Positions 35,110 to 48,500 of a DNA stretch of 64,000 nt are shown here, piece by piece. Made by a program: the position numbers and the translations under genes. The stretch spans positions 3,889,001 through 3,953,000 of the forward strand of contig NC_064042.1 of NCBI RefSeq assembly GCF_932526225.1. The letters are read 5' to 3'. How positions within the stretch are numbered: position 1 is the stretch's first letter; each line of letters begins with the position of its first letter. The notes under the pieces were generated by a model. The model was not told the origin of the DNA and made no database searches. It saw nothing but the letters and a program-made list of their open reading frames with translations. This DNA comes from Nematostella vectensis (taxonomy: Eukaryota; Cnidaria; Anthozoa; Actiniaria; Edwardsiidae).

Positions 35110-35320
35110 CGTAAACCTGGAGCTACCAAAGCTAAGAGGACCAAATGTAATCTTCTCGTCCCCAAAACCCGAGATACCTTCCCTGGGTACCAGAGTCTCG
35201 AGCTTCGGTCGTTTACTATGCGCCTTTGCGGTTCGTATTGTCGGAGTGAAGCTCGAGCCTCTGGTACCAAGGGTACAAGATACCCGGCTCAAACAATATT
35301 GGTTCAAAGGCCTCTTTCGC
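35110..35320. mobile_element. Foldback element
   Basis: Inverted arms share ctgggtaccagagtctcgag on the left and ctcgagcctctggtacca on the right, with further weaker pairing outward. It is non-coding and single-copy in this window. Confidence 0.55.
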
Positions 35321-35458
35321 CAGCTCATGAAATAAATTTAAATCTATTGTTTTCTTTTCCCACTATATGCTGCGCTGTGAACTGCTCATAAAGATAGCTG
35401 AAAATATCATTTTATAAATAAAATAATCATAACAATAATAACAACAACAATATTCAGC

Positions 35459-35604
35459 GGCGTAGCCAGAATTTTTAACAGGAGGGGGCCAAATAGGCCA
35501 GGGTTTTTCTCCAGTATTTTAAATAATGTCTCATACATTTGCTGTATTATATTTTTGGCTGCTAAAAGGGGGGGGGGGGGCCTAGGCCACCCCCTGGCTA
35601 CGCC
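35459..35604 (+). mobile_element. ggcgtagcc MITE, copy 2
   Basis: Same family and orientation as 8245-8392, bounded by ggcgtagcc and ggctacgcc. Confidence 0.75.
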
Positions 35605-36039
35605 CCTGATATTATTAATAATAACCAATAAAAAAATTGAAGTCTCTTTAGCCCCACTTCCCCAATGCACTATTCTAAAATGGCGCCCTCTCCCCCTGCT
35701 TCTGCCTTTTGCTCTCGCATCCAGCTCGCGCGCGGCCAAACACCAACAGACGCCTACTAGTAGGCTACTAAAATGGCGACGTCGGTATTGGTTAGGTATT
35801 GGGTTAGTGCTCTCTCTTTGTAAGATATTCATAAAAATACTCTTGATATTCATTCTCAAATGATCCGACCGGAATGACAACTTCAAGCAGAACTCCCGTG
35901 GGAGTAGTCCCGCATGGGAGCACGAACGCAACAATGTCAGATCAAGCAATGCAAAACAAAAACAACATTTACGCAGCATCGTGATATGTACAAACATCTT
36001 CTTCCAACACCAGGTGGAATCATGTTCCCAGACCAAGCA

Positions 36040-36245
36040 ACATCAAACAACATGGTGCTTACAAACAACACAATAGCACCTTCGACACTTCGCAACATGG
36101 TGCTTACAAACAAAACAGCACCTTCGGCACCACACAACATGGTGTACAAACAACACAACAGCACCTCCAACACCACGCAACATTATGCAACATGGTGTAC
36201 AAACAACAAAACAGCACCTTCGGCACCACGCAACATCATGCATAA
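36040..36245. repeat. Minisatellite of about 40 bp
   Basis: Four to five imperfect units with aacatggtgcttacaaacaa, cagcaccttcggcacca. The open frames on both strands are repeat-driven. Confidence 0.8.
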
Positions 36246-37029
36246 AAAAAGCATATCTCCCAGCACAATTTTTCTTCAGGTATTATCTTGGTTATGGCTT
36301 TCACTAAATCCCCGTTTTAATTAAAACAGACAATATTTCGACTAGACAAATTTTCAAATGATTGGTGGTTTATTTCCCATATATATTACATATTCAAGTC
36401 AATACGAATTTCATCAACATTAAAATTGCCGCAGCAAATAATAATAATAATAATAATCATCATTATTTGAATCAAAATCAATACCATTTTGAAAACTTAA
36501 ATAGATAAATTTAACGAGAATTTCTTAACGATTCATACCCATACGGTACAAACGTTTTATGGGTACGGTAGCCTGGGTACGCGCTTGGGGCACGCGCCTA
36601 TCTCAGGATAATTTAAAAGATCCAATCGGTTATTTCTTATTACTTGGTAACTCAACGTTGTTATTTGAAAGATTTTCGAAAAGTGTCCGAAAAGTACAAG
36701 ACGTCCATAAAATAGCGGAATGAAAGTACACACCAATGTGCGAATGTCATGTAAGATATCGTACCCTACAAGCCAATAGAAACTTTCCAAGAAATTTGGC
36801 ATGCACGAATATTCTCCCCTATGTTGGTTGTAAAGGACATAATACGGGGCTTTATGTCATGCGCGCGAATCTACAATTTGACCAGCAAATGGCGGAGACG
36901 CAGCAATGACAAAATTCGGGTCCAGTGAATAAATTAGACTGTACAAATTGAGAAACGTGATAGCCATTCTTGCACTAGGTGACCACCGTCCTTGGATTAA
37001 AGTGAGTTTCACAGCAAGAGGGGTTCACA

Positions 37030-37248
37030 AAAGCTAGGGTACCAAGACATGTTGCTAGGATACCAAGACATGTTGCTAGGATACCAAGCTGTGTTGCTTA
37101 GATAACAAGCAGTGTTGCTAGGATACAAAGCCGTGTTGCTAAAATACCAAGCAGTATTGCTAAGATACCAAGCAGTGTTGCTAGGATACCAAGACGTGTT
37201 GCTAGGACACCAAGCCGTGTTGCTAGGATACTCTATTGATAGGGAACG
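37030..37248. repeat. 21-bp minisatellite in the Aster 3' UTR
   Basis: About ten copies of gttgctaggataccaagccgt, beginning some twenty bases after the GRAMD1 stop codon, so it should be transcribed in the 3' UTR. Confidence 0.88.
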
Positions 37249-39522
37249 TCAGGAAGTATCTCTGTTGTGAAGGTCCGATTGTAGCTCGAGTAACGAATGT
37301 TGCGCCTAGAGGGGAAAAAGAAAGATCAATTAACGCACATTCTTTTTGATTCAACATAATCATCATCACCGTCATCATCATAATTATCATCTCGTGTTAA
37401 CCAAGTCGTACACACCTGGTTCATGAGGTTGATTGAAGTCGAAAGAATATCTCTCCATCTGAAAAATTCATTTAATTTAACATGTGACTATTTGCAAGTC
37501 TTCTCACTATATTTGTTCCCATAAAGTCACTGGACTTCGGCAGTCCCCAAGATTAACACTAAAAGAGAGATTAGGGTCCTCGGTGGGGCAATTAAAGGAA
37601 TTCTTGTGAACCGTAGAAGTGCCACAAGGGACTAAATGTGTTCTCCACTCTAACGTGTATCAACAACTCGGGCGGGTCTTGCTTTTTGCTAAAGTGTTAG
37701 TTTGGCTCAGTGACAAATGGGGGAGTGGGTAATTTTTTTTATACATATGGCTTTCTGGCAGCCCAAAGGGGGTAATGTTTTTATTCAATATAGAAAGACA
37801 CCGCGTTGAGAAATCTCGAAATAATCATCTATAAACAAAGTTGTATACTTCACTAAACTCGACCGAAAAAAATTATAATAGCTTCGCTGATTCAGCCAAT
37901 GGGAATGGATGTTTTTTTTCACACTTGATATTGTATAAGATGACAAAATGGAGCTGAAGAAAATCGCGGTTGTTACCAAAGCCATAATAAATGTTGACGT
38001 TGCTTTGAACGAACCTGGTCATTTCTGCGTCATAAAGACTTTTCTGCTGTTGAAGCATTCGTGCCCAGTCCTTAGCGTCGGTCGGCATTTTACTGTCATA
38101 GTAAATTAGTGAAGGTTAGTTGACAGGGCTCAAATATATAAAATATAGGAATGGAATGGAATGATCACTGGAAGGAACTTACTCAATATCGACGGCCCAG
38201 TCATAGCGTGTTTTCGCGGCTCTCTCCAGCGCCAGCAGTCGGTACATAAGGAAAGTGTTGAGACACAGCAACAAGGCTAGCCTGTCAATCAAACACAGCA
38301 ATCAATTACCTACACACCTTTGATAACCGGGGGGGGGGGGGGGGGGGGGGAGGGGCAAGCAGTCGGTACATGAGGAAAGTGTTGAGACACAGCAACAAGG
38401 CTAGCCTGTCAATCAAACACAGCAATCAATTACCTACACACCTTTGATAACCGGGGGGGGGGGGGGGGAGGGGCAAGCAGTCGGTACATGAGGAAAGTGT
38501 TGAGACACAGCAACAAGGCTAGCCTGTCAATCAAACACAGCAATCAATTACCTACACACCTTTGATAACCGGGGGGGGGAGGGGCAAGCAGTCGGTACAT
38601 GTGGAAGGTGCACAGTAAACACATAACTGAATAACCTGAATAACCCTCACACACATTTGATAACCAGTGACAGGGGAAAGGACATTTTCCTTCTCTATGG
38701 AAGGCTAGTTTTCGGTTGATTATTCCTTCATCTCTCACAAGATTCTTTCGTTGGGAGTGTTACACAGCAGCGTTTCTTTGTTTGTATACTCTTTGTATAC
38801 TCTTGTGACTGCACTTGTACAAGCTGGGGTAGTTTTGATTTAGAACACACCATTTTTATTTTTATTTCATAAGAACGTTCAGTTCAGGATTTAAACATAC
38901 TACCGGACATGCGAAGGACTTGACTTATTTTCCAACAAGGAAATGACTCATTTTGAAATACGGAATATCAAATTGAGTTGATATTAGCGATCTAAAATCT
39001 TATTAGGCTAAGTATCAGGCAATTTTTATTTTTCAAAAGTTGGAGAGGAAAAATTGTCTTGTCTTGTTTTTCGCCGGCACGATAGAAACATAGGAGGGCC
39101 TGATACTCAGGTTAAAATCTTATTGTCATATAACATTTCCGTTTTCAATATTTCAATAACAATACTTCATATGATACTTCAAGCAATACTAAATAAGGAA
39201 CGGTCCAGCCTCAGCTAAAAATTAGCTGTTCTTATTTAAAGGGGATGAAGTAACAACATAATCATCCATTTATTTTTTAATGCTTCGGCAATGTAAGGGA
39301 GCCGTTTTTTTTGTAAGGCGAGATGAATTTAACAACGGATGTTTTGCTACTGATTTATTCATTTCCCTTGCTTAATTATTAAACGGCTGTAAACACATTC
39401 GTCACATGAGTCTTACTTAAAGAGACACTGTAAAAATTGATAGCATGGTGACATTACAAAATAATACTTACAGAATTACGACGGCGATAGCAAATTTGTT
39501 TTCGGGTTTCATGTGCGGGATG
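37249..39522 (-). CDS. GRAMD1: Membrane anchor and C-terminal tail exons of GRAMD1
   Basis: Exon 39472-39522 begins the membrane helix (FAIAVVIL) and exon 38183-38281 completes it (LALLLCLNTFLMYRLLAL). Exons 38015-38092 (DWARMLQQQKSLYDAEM), 37416-37458 (WRDILSTSINLMNQ) and 37305-37249 encode the short C-terminal tail. The 38183-38281 exon's first part is copied three times upstream (38284-38620). Confidence 0.9.
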
Positions 39523-42500
39523 CTAAATCTAAATAAAACAAACGTTTGGGGGTGGTACGTTAAAACATGGGCCGACATCAAACCATACCATGTCAGAGTA
39601 TTGAAGCGTGACATGTCACATCACGCACAGCGTGACACTTAACTGTTGTGTGACAATACGTATGGCCAATAGGCGACTTTCACTAAGAAATTACATGACT
39701 TTTTAGTGGCAACTCACGACAAAATAAACACAAAAATGTCTGCAGCCGTCACGAAAGAGTGAGGCGAAATTGTTACCTAAACAGTCATTTGATTTTTTCA
39801 GTGCAAGTCGCCTATTAGAAATATTTAGGAAATACAACGTGAACAACGTGAAAAGGGATAAAATGAAGTTGACAAAGTGCATTCCATCACAGAATTTTCT
39901 ATTGTTTTCTGTCGTTGTCACTCGCGTTGCCGCTAAAACTGCTTAAAGTCTGTGATGTTGTCTGAGAGCTACATTTAGTAAAGTAAGCAAGTATGACATC
40001 GTAGGGAAAGGTGGTGAGATCACGTGATAATAAGCACGTGACAAGGGTTTACCTCAAGCTGACGACCCTTGATAAACTTCGCCGCCATAGGGGTACTTCG
40101 GCGAGCGGCTGATCCTCTGGTGAAATAGTAACAACAAGATAATGCTGGTATATAATGCTGCTTATAAATGGTATTACCGAAAGTGGGCCTTGGGTGAGTA
40201 CAGGGGTCTTACTGAGTTTGGAACTAGATGGGGTCCCTCTAGTACGCGTGAAAGCCAGAATGTTGAGCGCAAAGTGAGTCCCAGGTCTGGACTAGGGGTA
40301 CCCGTGGTCTTACCGAGGTGCCATTAGATGAGATACCTGTGGTCTTACCAAGCCAGGATCCATAAAAATGGTTGGGTTCCCTGTTTTCTTAACAAGTGTT
40401 TCACTGGATGGAGGGTTTCATAGGGTTCCCTGTGGTCTTACCGAGTGTGACGCTGGAGGGAGGGGTGGCGAACACTTCGTCTCTGTTCTTCAGGCTGCGA
40501 TTTCGCTTGTGTCGTCGCGAGGGTGATGAGCGCCTTCGTGCAAGCTTCTTTCCTGTGTCTGTCTCTTGTCTGAGAGTGCTCGCTGTCACACGAAGAACAT
40601 AAAGTCAGAAACTGCGACAATCGTATTAAATTTTACCCTCTAAAGAACCACCCATATTTTTTTTCAATTGGTAAAGTAATCGGTACTAGATAGTGAGAGA
40701 AATGAGTTTGCTGTCACAGGAAGATTTTCCAGTCAGCAACGCAACTACGATTTATTGTTTATTTTTAAAATGGTAGAATGAACAGCACTAGATAGCAAGG
40801 GAAATGTGGACTTTTTGTCCGCCTCTGCTGGTCGGCTTACCTAGAAATGTGAAATACTCTTTAAGACCATCGGATGCATTCTTCTCTATCATATCTATAA
40901 AAGACAATAAGAAACTTTATCAGGCTGCGCATTCACACGCCCAGAAAAAAACCTTCATCTTTCCCTTTGCCTAGCCTCCACCCTCCCTCTACGGCCAACC
41001 TTTGTCACTCCGCTAAAAAAACTTTGCTTGCTCGCGTTACATTGTTAGAAAAAAAAATGCTTTTAAAAATATTAAAATACTTACTTACGCCTTCTTTGGT
41101 AATATCTCAATGCAACACCAGTTTGCCAAATCCCCTTATAACCCAACTCTACCTTTACCGCTCCGCCTAACAATCGCCAAACCCCACCTCCTCTGGACCA
41201 TTGCCTACAATAGCCCCGCCCTGATACAAAACTATCCCACCCTGATACAAAACTATCCCACCCTGATACAAAACTATCCCACCCTGATACAAAACTATCC
41301 CACCCTGATACAAAACTGTCCCACCCTGATACAAAACTATCCCACCCTGATACAAAACTATCCCACCCTGATACAAAACTATCCCACCCTGATACAAAAC
41401 TATCCCACCCTGATACAAAACTATCCCACCCTGATACAAAACTATCCCACCCTGATACAAAACCATCCCACCCTGATACAAAACCATCCCACCCTGATAC
41501 AAAACCATCCCACCCTGATACAAAACTATCCCACCCTGATACAAAACTATCCCACCCTGATACAAAACTATCCCACCCTGATACAAAACTATCCCACCCT
41601 GATACAAAACTATCCCACCCTGATACAAAACTATCCCACCCTGATACAAAACTATCCTTCGCTCATCCGTAACCTCCAAACTTGCTTCTCACAAACTACC
41701 AGCCTAAGTATAACATATTCTTTGCAACATATCATAACCCACTGAGTTCTGATTGGTGCTGCTCACTTTTGACGAAGCCCCAGACGGATTTCTTGTATCT
41801 TATTTCACTTGTGACGCGGAGTCTGCAGGACTTATCGGTATTCTTGGTTATGCAGTATCTATTAAGCACGCTGAAGCTTTCTCCGTAAGGAATCCCTTCG
41901 TTCGTAACCTGTGAAATGTGAAAAAAGAGCACCGTGTTAGGTCCGTTGTCTCTATTTGTCCTACTAAAAAGCCCTTGTCAATCAATATGGGAATACAAAT
42001 TCTGAGCAGAAATCTGTACAACCTAAACATATGATATTATGATTTAATAACCAAATTCAATCGAAAATATCGCATCAGCTCCCTACACCTAGCCGATTCG
42101 CTACAGCTTTGCTTCATACTTCTATACATGGCTACGTCAAGTAATTTGTAATCATTCCGAGCATGTTATACTGTTGCAGAATGCTGAATACAGTATAATA
42201 GCAAGGCCTTGCCGTGCCGTGCTATTGTTACAATGGATGTGAATAGGCGAGTCAGAGAGCGATCGGTCTGTTGTATCCATAGTACTATGCCATAATGGTT
42301 GGGGGTCGATTTAGTCAAATTATAATACATTGTGTTAACTACATAGGCGTTGTTGGGAGGACAGTCTGTTGCGCTCACTAAGTTAGCATACCTCAGCTTC
42401 AACCACGTATAACTTGCCAGGAATACTCCCCTTGAAACAATGCTGAAAACAAAGATGGCAGTTACCAGATTAGACGATTCCTTCGAGGGTGGGGGGGGGG

Positions 42501-45500
42501 GGGGGGTGATGACAATACCTAAAGTCTTACTCGCTCACAAATGAATGAGGCATTTAAAGCTATAGTCATCTGGGCTGAACTGCACATAAGAAATGTTGGA
42601 AATTTAGACGCACTGAGGGACCGGTTCCTAGAAAGCAGGTGAGCACTAACCCAGGGATAAAACGGCTATTTCGACTTTTGATTGGATAAAAAGGGCTTTT
42701 ATCCCTGGGTTAGCGTAAACCTGCTTTCTAGGAACCCGGCCCTGGTCTCTAAGTTTCTCTTGTCCGCTTAGAGTGACTCGCCAAGTAAGGGTAACTCGCT
42801 AGATAGGAGGTGATAGTATCCCGTCTGTTGAGAGTATAACTCGTCGCCTCGCCTACCTGAAGTTCTGTGGTGGGGGATGATTTAGGTCCTATAGAGTAGT
42901 TTAGTGCGATGGTATAATTGATAACGCGTCGTTGACCATCCTCGGCTTTCTGCCACGGTCGGAACACTAGCTCCTTGGTCTTACGGTGTTTCTGGATCTT
43001 CTTGTAAAAGTCGGACTCGGTGAAGATAAGTTCGTACATAGAATCCACACCAACCGGATACTCCTAGTGTGTGAAGGTGAGTTAGCATGTTGAACTATAA
43101 AGGTTTATGAGTGGGCGAGCTAGTATCCACATCACGTGACAAATGTTCCCTTAAGTGTCCATACGCAGTGATATCATAGTGTGTTTACTTACAAATTGCT
43201 TACTTTTGTCTACACCAACCGGTCTGTTTACAAAGAAACTTTTAAATAACATTCTAAAGGTCACCCTTTGATGGGGTTCTTTATGTCTTATTCCCTAGTC
43301 ATGCTATTTCCTCTCACCGTATTCATACCACGACACGAGAGACCTCGGCTGGTTCTTACTAGGACGCGAGCGCAACGCACGTAATTTTCCGATTAACACC
43401 AGTGTAAGAAAACGCAACAGCGTTACTTTCTTGAGCTTACGCTCTTTTGACTGATTCTCACTTGTGCTGCGCTTGGGTTTGCGTCCAGTGAGAGCCAACG
43501 TTTAGTAGTGAGCGTGCTAGCGAAAGTAGTCGTAATTTACCTCATCGACCATGTCGATCGCTAGATGTCTCTCACACATGCACACTTGCGGATCTGCAAG
43601 GACAACCAGGATATTATTTATTAATATCAGAAGCTTGCCATCAGCGATAACAGGAACACTTCAAACAGAGAGTTCCACCCATTCAAGTAACTAATGAATT
43701 TAATCTGCTGTGTTATGCAACTTGTGTTGATGATTACTTGCGCACTCGGGGGCGCGGTTTATGTCTATCAGCCGGCACCCTATAAACTCCATATAATGCT
43801 TTCCAACGTCATGAAGTTATAAAGTTTTTTTTTTTTTTATAAGACTTTACTTATGAGGAAAACACTGCAAATTAAGACAATTTAAGGCAAAAAAAAGCAA
43901 AACTTTGGCTTGTTTGAATATTCTTTTCTGGAGATTTTGGCCTATTCGATTTTTTTTAGTGAACTTCGTTAGTACATATAATAAACTCGTAGCGTAGCTA
44001 ATAATAAGTCCTTGTGAGTTCTTCTGCACTTTTAAAAGTAATAATTGGACGTCTTTAATTAAACACTCCAATTTCGTTAAACGCCAGTGACACTAGGCCT
44101 CACCCACGTTTGTTTTTTCTCTTCTATTAGAATTTGCGAGGCAAATCAAGCATTTTAACGTAACAAGCGATTGTGCCAAGGCCCATATGAGTTGTACTAT
44201 GCTTACACTGAGCCGTGTCTCCGAATTCTCCTATAACAACCCATGGAACCAGTAATGCGAATAACCATTTTTAACCAACTGACCTCTGACGCTCTCTTCA
44301 TCATCCGGGAACTCCGAGACTGTACCTTCTTCATCCATGTCGCTGCTCTCCTTCTTGCGCAAGCTCCTAGTCACGTTTAACCTCTCTGTGGACCCATGCT
44401 TCCGCTTGTCCCGCTTCTTCAGTATCCGGGTGTGGCTGTGGGAGGGGGTCGTCTCACCCTGCTTGTTGACACCAGGCGAGGGGGAGCGGCCCCGCTTTTT
44501 CTTACCGTCCTCCTCAGTGTTCTGGTCCAGACTGCTAGAGTCCCCTGTGGCGGATACGCCCTCGTCTTGTTCGGTTTTCAGGGCGGTTGGTGAAGGCGGA
44601 GTCACTGAAAGCTCTGGGTTCATGACCAGTGTATCGCTACTTTTGATAGCCTTGGGAAGTGCATGGGGATGGAAATGTGTGTGTTTAGTATTATTTATAG
44701 CGTTAATTACCATTGCCAGACACTATCAAAATGTACTTCATATTTGACTGACTTAACTCCAACAAAATGTCGCTACTTTTGACTTGAAACATTTCATAAC
44801 CTAGAATAAATTTTCTTAGATTTAAAATTAATTTTCATAAATGAGGAGCAAAGGAGCAAAAGAACCAAAATAATATGCCGTTTTTTTATAAATTCGCATA
44901 TACTTTCAATACCATTCATTTATTGTTTCTATAAGAACAAAGATAATAAAGACGGTAGTAAATAAAAACAGCGCCATGACAATACACTTTTGTTTGTTTT
45001 TCATCACGAATTGTCTATTGACTACCTAAAAAGTTTGCAACTGTGAACTGGCTGAGCTATGCTCGGTGCTGTGTTATAATCTGCACTTTGTTTCGCTTTG
45101 GGTACAAAAAGCTGTTAAAGCCTTTCGAGACAATTTGGAAATTGTCCCTCATGCCACCCGCTCACCTTGAATGCACTGTTGCTCTCAGCAGAAAGGGGAT
45201 CCTCGGAGCCCGACAGGCGGGCCAAGTCATCATCATCATCATCCTCTTCCTCGTCCATCATATCCGTGTCACAGCTGCTTAGTTGACTATCCTTCTCGTT
45301 TTCCGAATCCTCCTCCGTGCTACACTCATGTCGTGGGTCCGAGTACTTACCAACCATGTGAATGAGTTCATTCGGCGAAAGTGGCTGCCAAGGAAATGAA
45401 TATAATCGTCAAACGCGAAGAGAATTACAACATTTCCAGTGAACACACAAATTATACCTGGTCAAAAACATACCTGATCCAAAAGCGCATTCTGCCAGAT

Positions 45501-48500
45501 CCTGAATAAGACTGTGAATGCGGTGTCCCTCGAGATGAACGACGCGAAGAAATACTGAACAACAAAGCAGTAAATCAGAAGAGTATAATTATTACGCCAA
45601 ATATCAGCTCACAGGGTGAACATTGCACAGATGGTGGCTATGAGCTCAGGGGGTGGGACTGTTGTTTACCTAAGCCGGGTTTCTAGAGCAGGTTAAAACT
45701 AATCCGGGGATGAATTCCCTTTTTATCCAATTAAATGTCGAGTTAGCCTTATTTATCCCTGGGTTAGCGCTAGCCTGCTTTGTAGAATCTGGCCCCTAGT
45801 ATACACTAATCTGTGCATACTTGAAACATGTGTCATCCAACCCCTTTTCCATGAAAGCCAAGATCTTGTAGAAACTGTTCTGTGAATCAAAGCCGGACAT
45901 ACAGCAGGGTGCAATCTTCATAGAAAACAGATCTCACCTTTTCTCCCTCTGTGCTTATCTGTATAGCATTGGGTATAACAAGGGCGGTCTTCTCTTTCCT
46001 GATGCTTATTACCTCAGAGCAGTTGATTGTGACCTGAAAAAAGAGCAAGAAACTTATAAATACAGCGGAATGTTCCAGCAAAAATGAAATCTTATGAAAT
46101 TCAAGTCCTACTCGGACAATAAGTTAAATTGGTAAATATATGTTTCAATTTCAAATTATTCTCCCCTAAAGAACTACTGTGTCTACCTTATACTTTATTT
46201 TCGTGACGTCAAAATTTCGCGATTTTCCGTAAAACCCAGATCACTTTATTTTCGCGATTTCGCAGTTTTGGGATAATAAAATCAACCAAAACAAGTGGAA
46301 TTAAAATGTGCTGTAATTATCAAAACTGAAACAATTTGTAACAAAAAGATGCGTGGGATAATTTAGTTTCATAAAAAGCTATAAATACAAGTCCAGCTCA
46401 ACCCCTTGCCGTACTATATGTACATTAAATGGCTAAATAGACAAGGTGTTTCCATAAAGCTTATTAAACAGACAATTTTTCCCCAAAGGCTTATTGTGTA
46501 CTCACTTAATTTTCGCGCATCCTAATTTTTTGCGGCACTTAATTTTCGCGTCACTTCGCGAATATTCGCGAATATTTTAAAATCGCGAAATTCTCGAAAT
46601 TAAAGTGACCCGAAAATTAAGTGTAATAAGGTATGTTTTTTTAGTAACGATTAGTGCGTTTTATTTATTTTTGTTTTCAAAGATACATGTACAGTCAAAG
46701 CCCACTGTGTGATCATTCTCATAAGGGAACCGCACCTAATAGGCAATCACTATCATGGTATCAGTCCCAAATACAATCACATTTTGTTTTAAATGTTTTG
46801 GGACCATCCCCAGGTGCAATTCCATACATTTTTTTTTTTTTTATAGCAAGCCGTCTATTAGCTTGTACTTACAAATGTCTCCCAGCCAAAAATATTTGCA
46901 TAGAAACATAGCCAGTTCTGGGAGATGTAGAGTCGCCCATGTACAAGAATGTCCCTTTGCAAGGCACAGGAGTAATCTTATACAAAGAAGAAAAACCAAG
47001 TTAATAATAATACCAGCATGCTGTAGGCTGCTCACAGATTGGGTTGCTCAAGCAAGAGAAGTGTGCTGCCTTTGTTGTGCTTATTGGCAAGGTACTGTAC
47101 GGTAGGCCTGAAGGTGGTCATTTGTCTGGTAACAGACCACCCCTCCACCAGCATGCAGGGTGATGGTGAGAACATTTTCCACAAGAACAGCGGCCCTTTT
47201 TAAAGACCCCCCCCCCCCCCCACCCCCCACCCCACCATCCTCCAAACCCTTCCTAAAATTTATTTATACGTATATAAAAGGTTTTGTATTGATGACTGAA
47301 TCATGCTGTGCATATTGGATACTTTTTGTGACTTCACCACATGTGCCATAACAACTGAGGGCTCTCATGTCATACACAAGCAGAGAAAACTTGAAGTATG
47401 TGCGCACAGATTGGTGTTATAGGGAGCTATGCTCCTGGCTTGGAGACATGCACTGTTGGCTGGTTAAAGATGCGGATGCTAAAGCTATATAGTGTATACT
47501 GTTGCGCTTCTAGCATGACAAGAGCATGCTTCTTACCAACAATGAGCTGTTCACTGTCTGGCAAATCCTTGAAAAGCCTTCTAAAATCCCCAGACTTGCT
47601 TTTGTAGCTGGAAAACATCTGGAAACAAACAAAGTGATATCTATTTCTGATAATTTATCAATTCCTAATCAAATCTAATGTTTTTTTTTCTCAATAATTG
47701 TTTACTTACACAAACAATTGTTAAAAAAAATAATAAAAAAAACTTCCCTCAGTCCATAATTTGGATAATTCAGAAAAAGACATATAGCAATTGCTGGATA
47801 CATTTTTCATTCAAAACAAAAGTAAAGGTGCTTAAAAAGGCTTGGAAGCTGGTAAGCAGTCAAAATAAGTCTCTGATAGAAAAAAACATATTTGCGCAAT
47901 CTGCAGCTCTAGCACAATTCACAATTTTTGTTAAATAATTTGTAGAAAAGCCCCAGAAGCCCTAATAAAATTTTCTTTTTACCTGATTGAAAGAAGCTGG
48001 AAGCCATCCTCCGGGTGATCTCTGCTGCAAAAAGAAAATACAAATATAATTATGGTAGATTTATCAAGGGCTAGACAACAAAGGAGACCGTTTAAGAACC
48101 AGATGCAACATTTACTAAACCTAAGATAAGTTTATCAAAGGGTTGGCAAGGGATGAGAAGATGATGATGAAAGCCAATTGTGATTCAGGGTTCATGTTCT
48201 TAAGGTTTTGGTAGTCATGGGCTCTCATGTGATAGCTCACTGGTGGTTAAGGGCCCTTGTTTAATAGCTTTCTGGTGATTTGGGGATCTTCTTTGATACT
48301 GTAGCTTACTGGTGGTTTAGGGCCCTCATTTAATAGCTTATTGGTGGTTTTGGCCCTGGTTTAATAGCTTACCAGTAATTTGGGGCCCTTGTTTGATAGC
48401 TTACAGGTGATTTGGGGGCTCTTGTTTGATAGCTAAAGGGTGATTTGGGGTTCTTGTTTGATGTTTTACTGGTGATTTGTGGCCCTTGTTTGATAGCTTA

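Larger units (their letters stand above)
29700..35450. other. Long intergenic stretch, no gene recognised
   Basis: AT-rich and without supported exons. Noted inside: a perfect hairpin at 31087-31119, a GC-richer open segment at 32245-32532 (minus) followed by a possible donor, runs of atcgcac near 33830-33880, and a foldback at 35110-35320. Confidence 0.45.

Noticed and set aside
35407-36036. 209-codon minus-strand open frame
   Set aside because: It runs through a MITE and a minisatellite and shows no coherent domain.
41110-41745. 211-codon plus-strand and 170-codon minus-strand repeat proteins
   Set aside because: They arise from a 21-bp array in a GRAMD1 intron; both strands are open because the unit lacks stops and is a multiple of three.
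44337-44747. Plus-strand open frames over 44.3-44.7 kb
   Set aside because: Antisense shadow of GRAMD1 exon 44284-44650.
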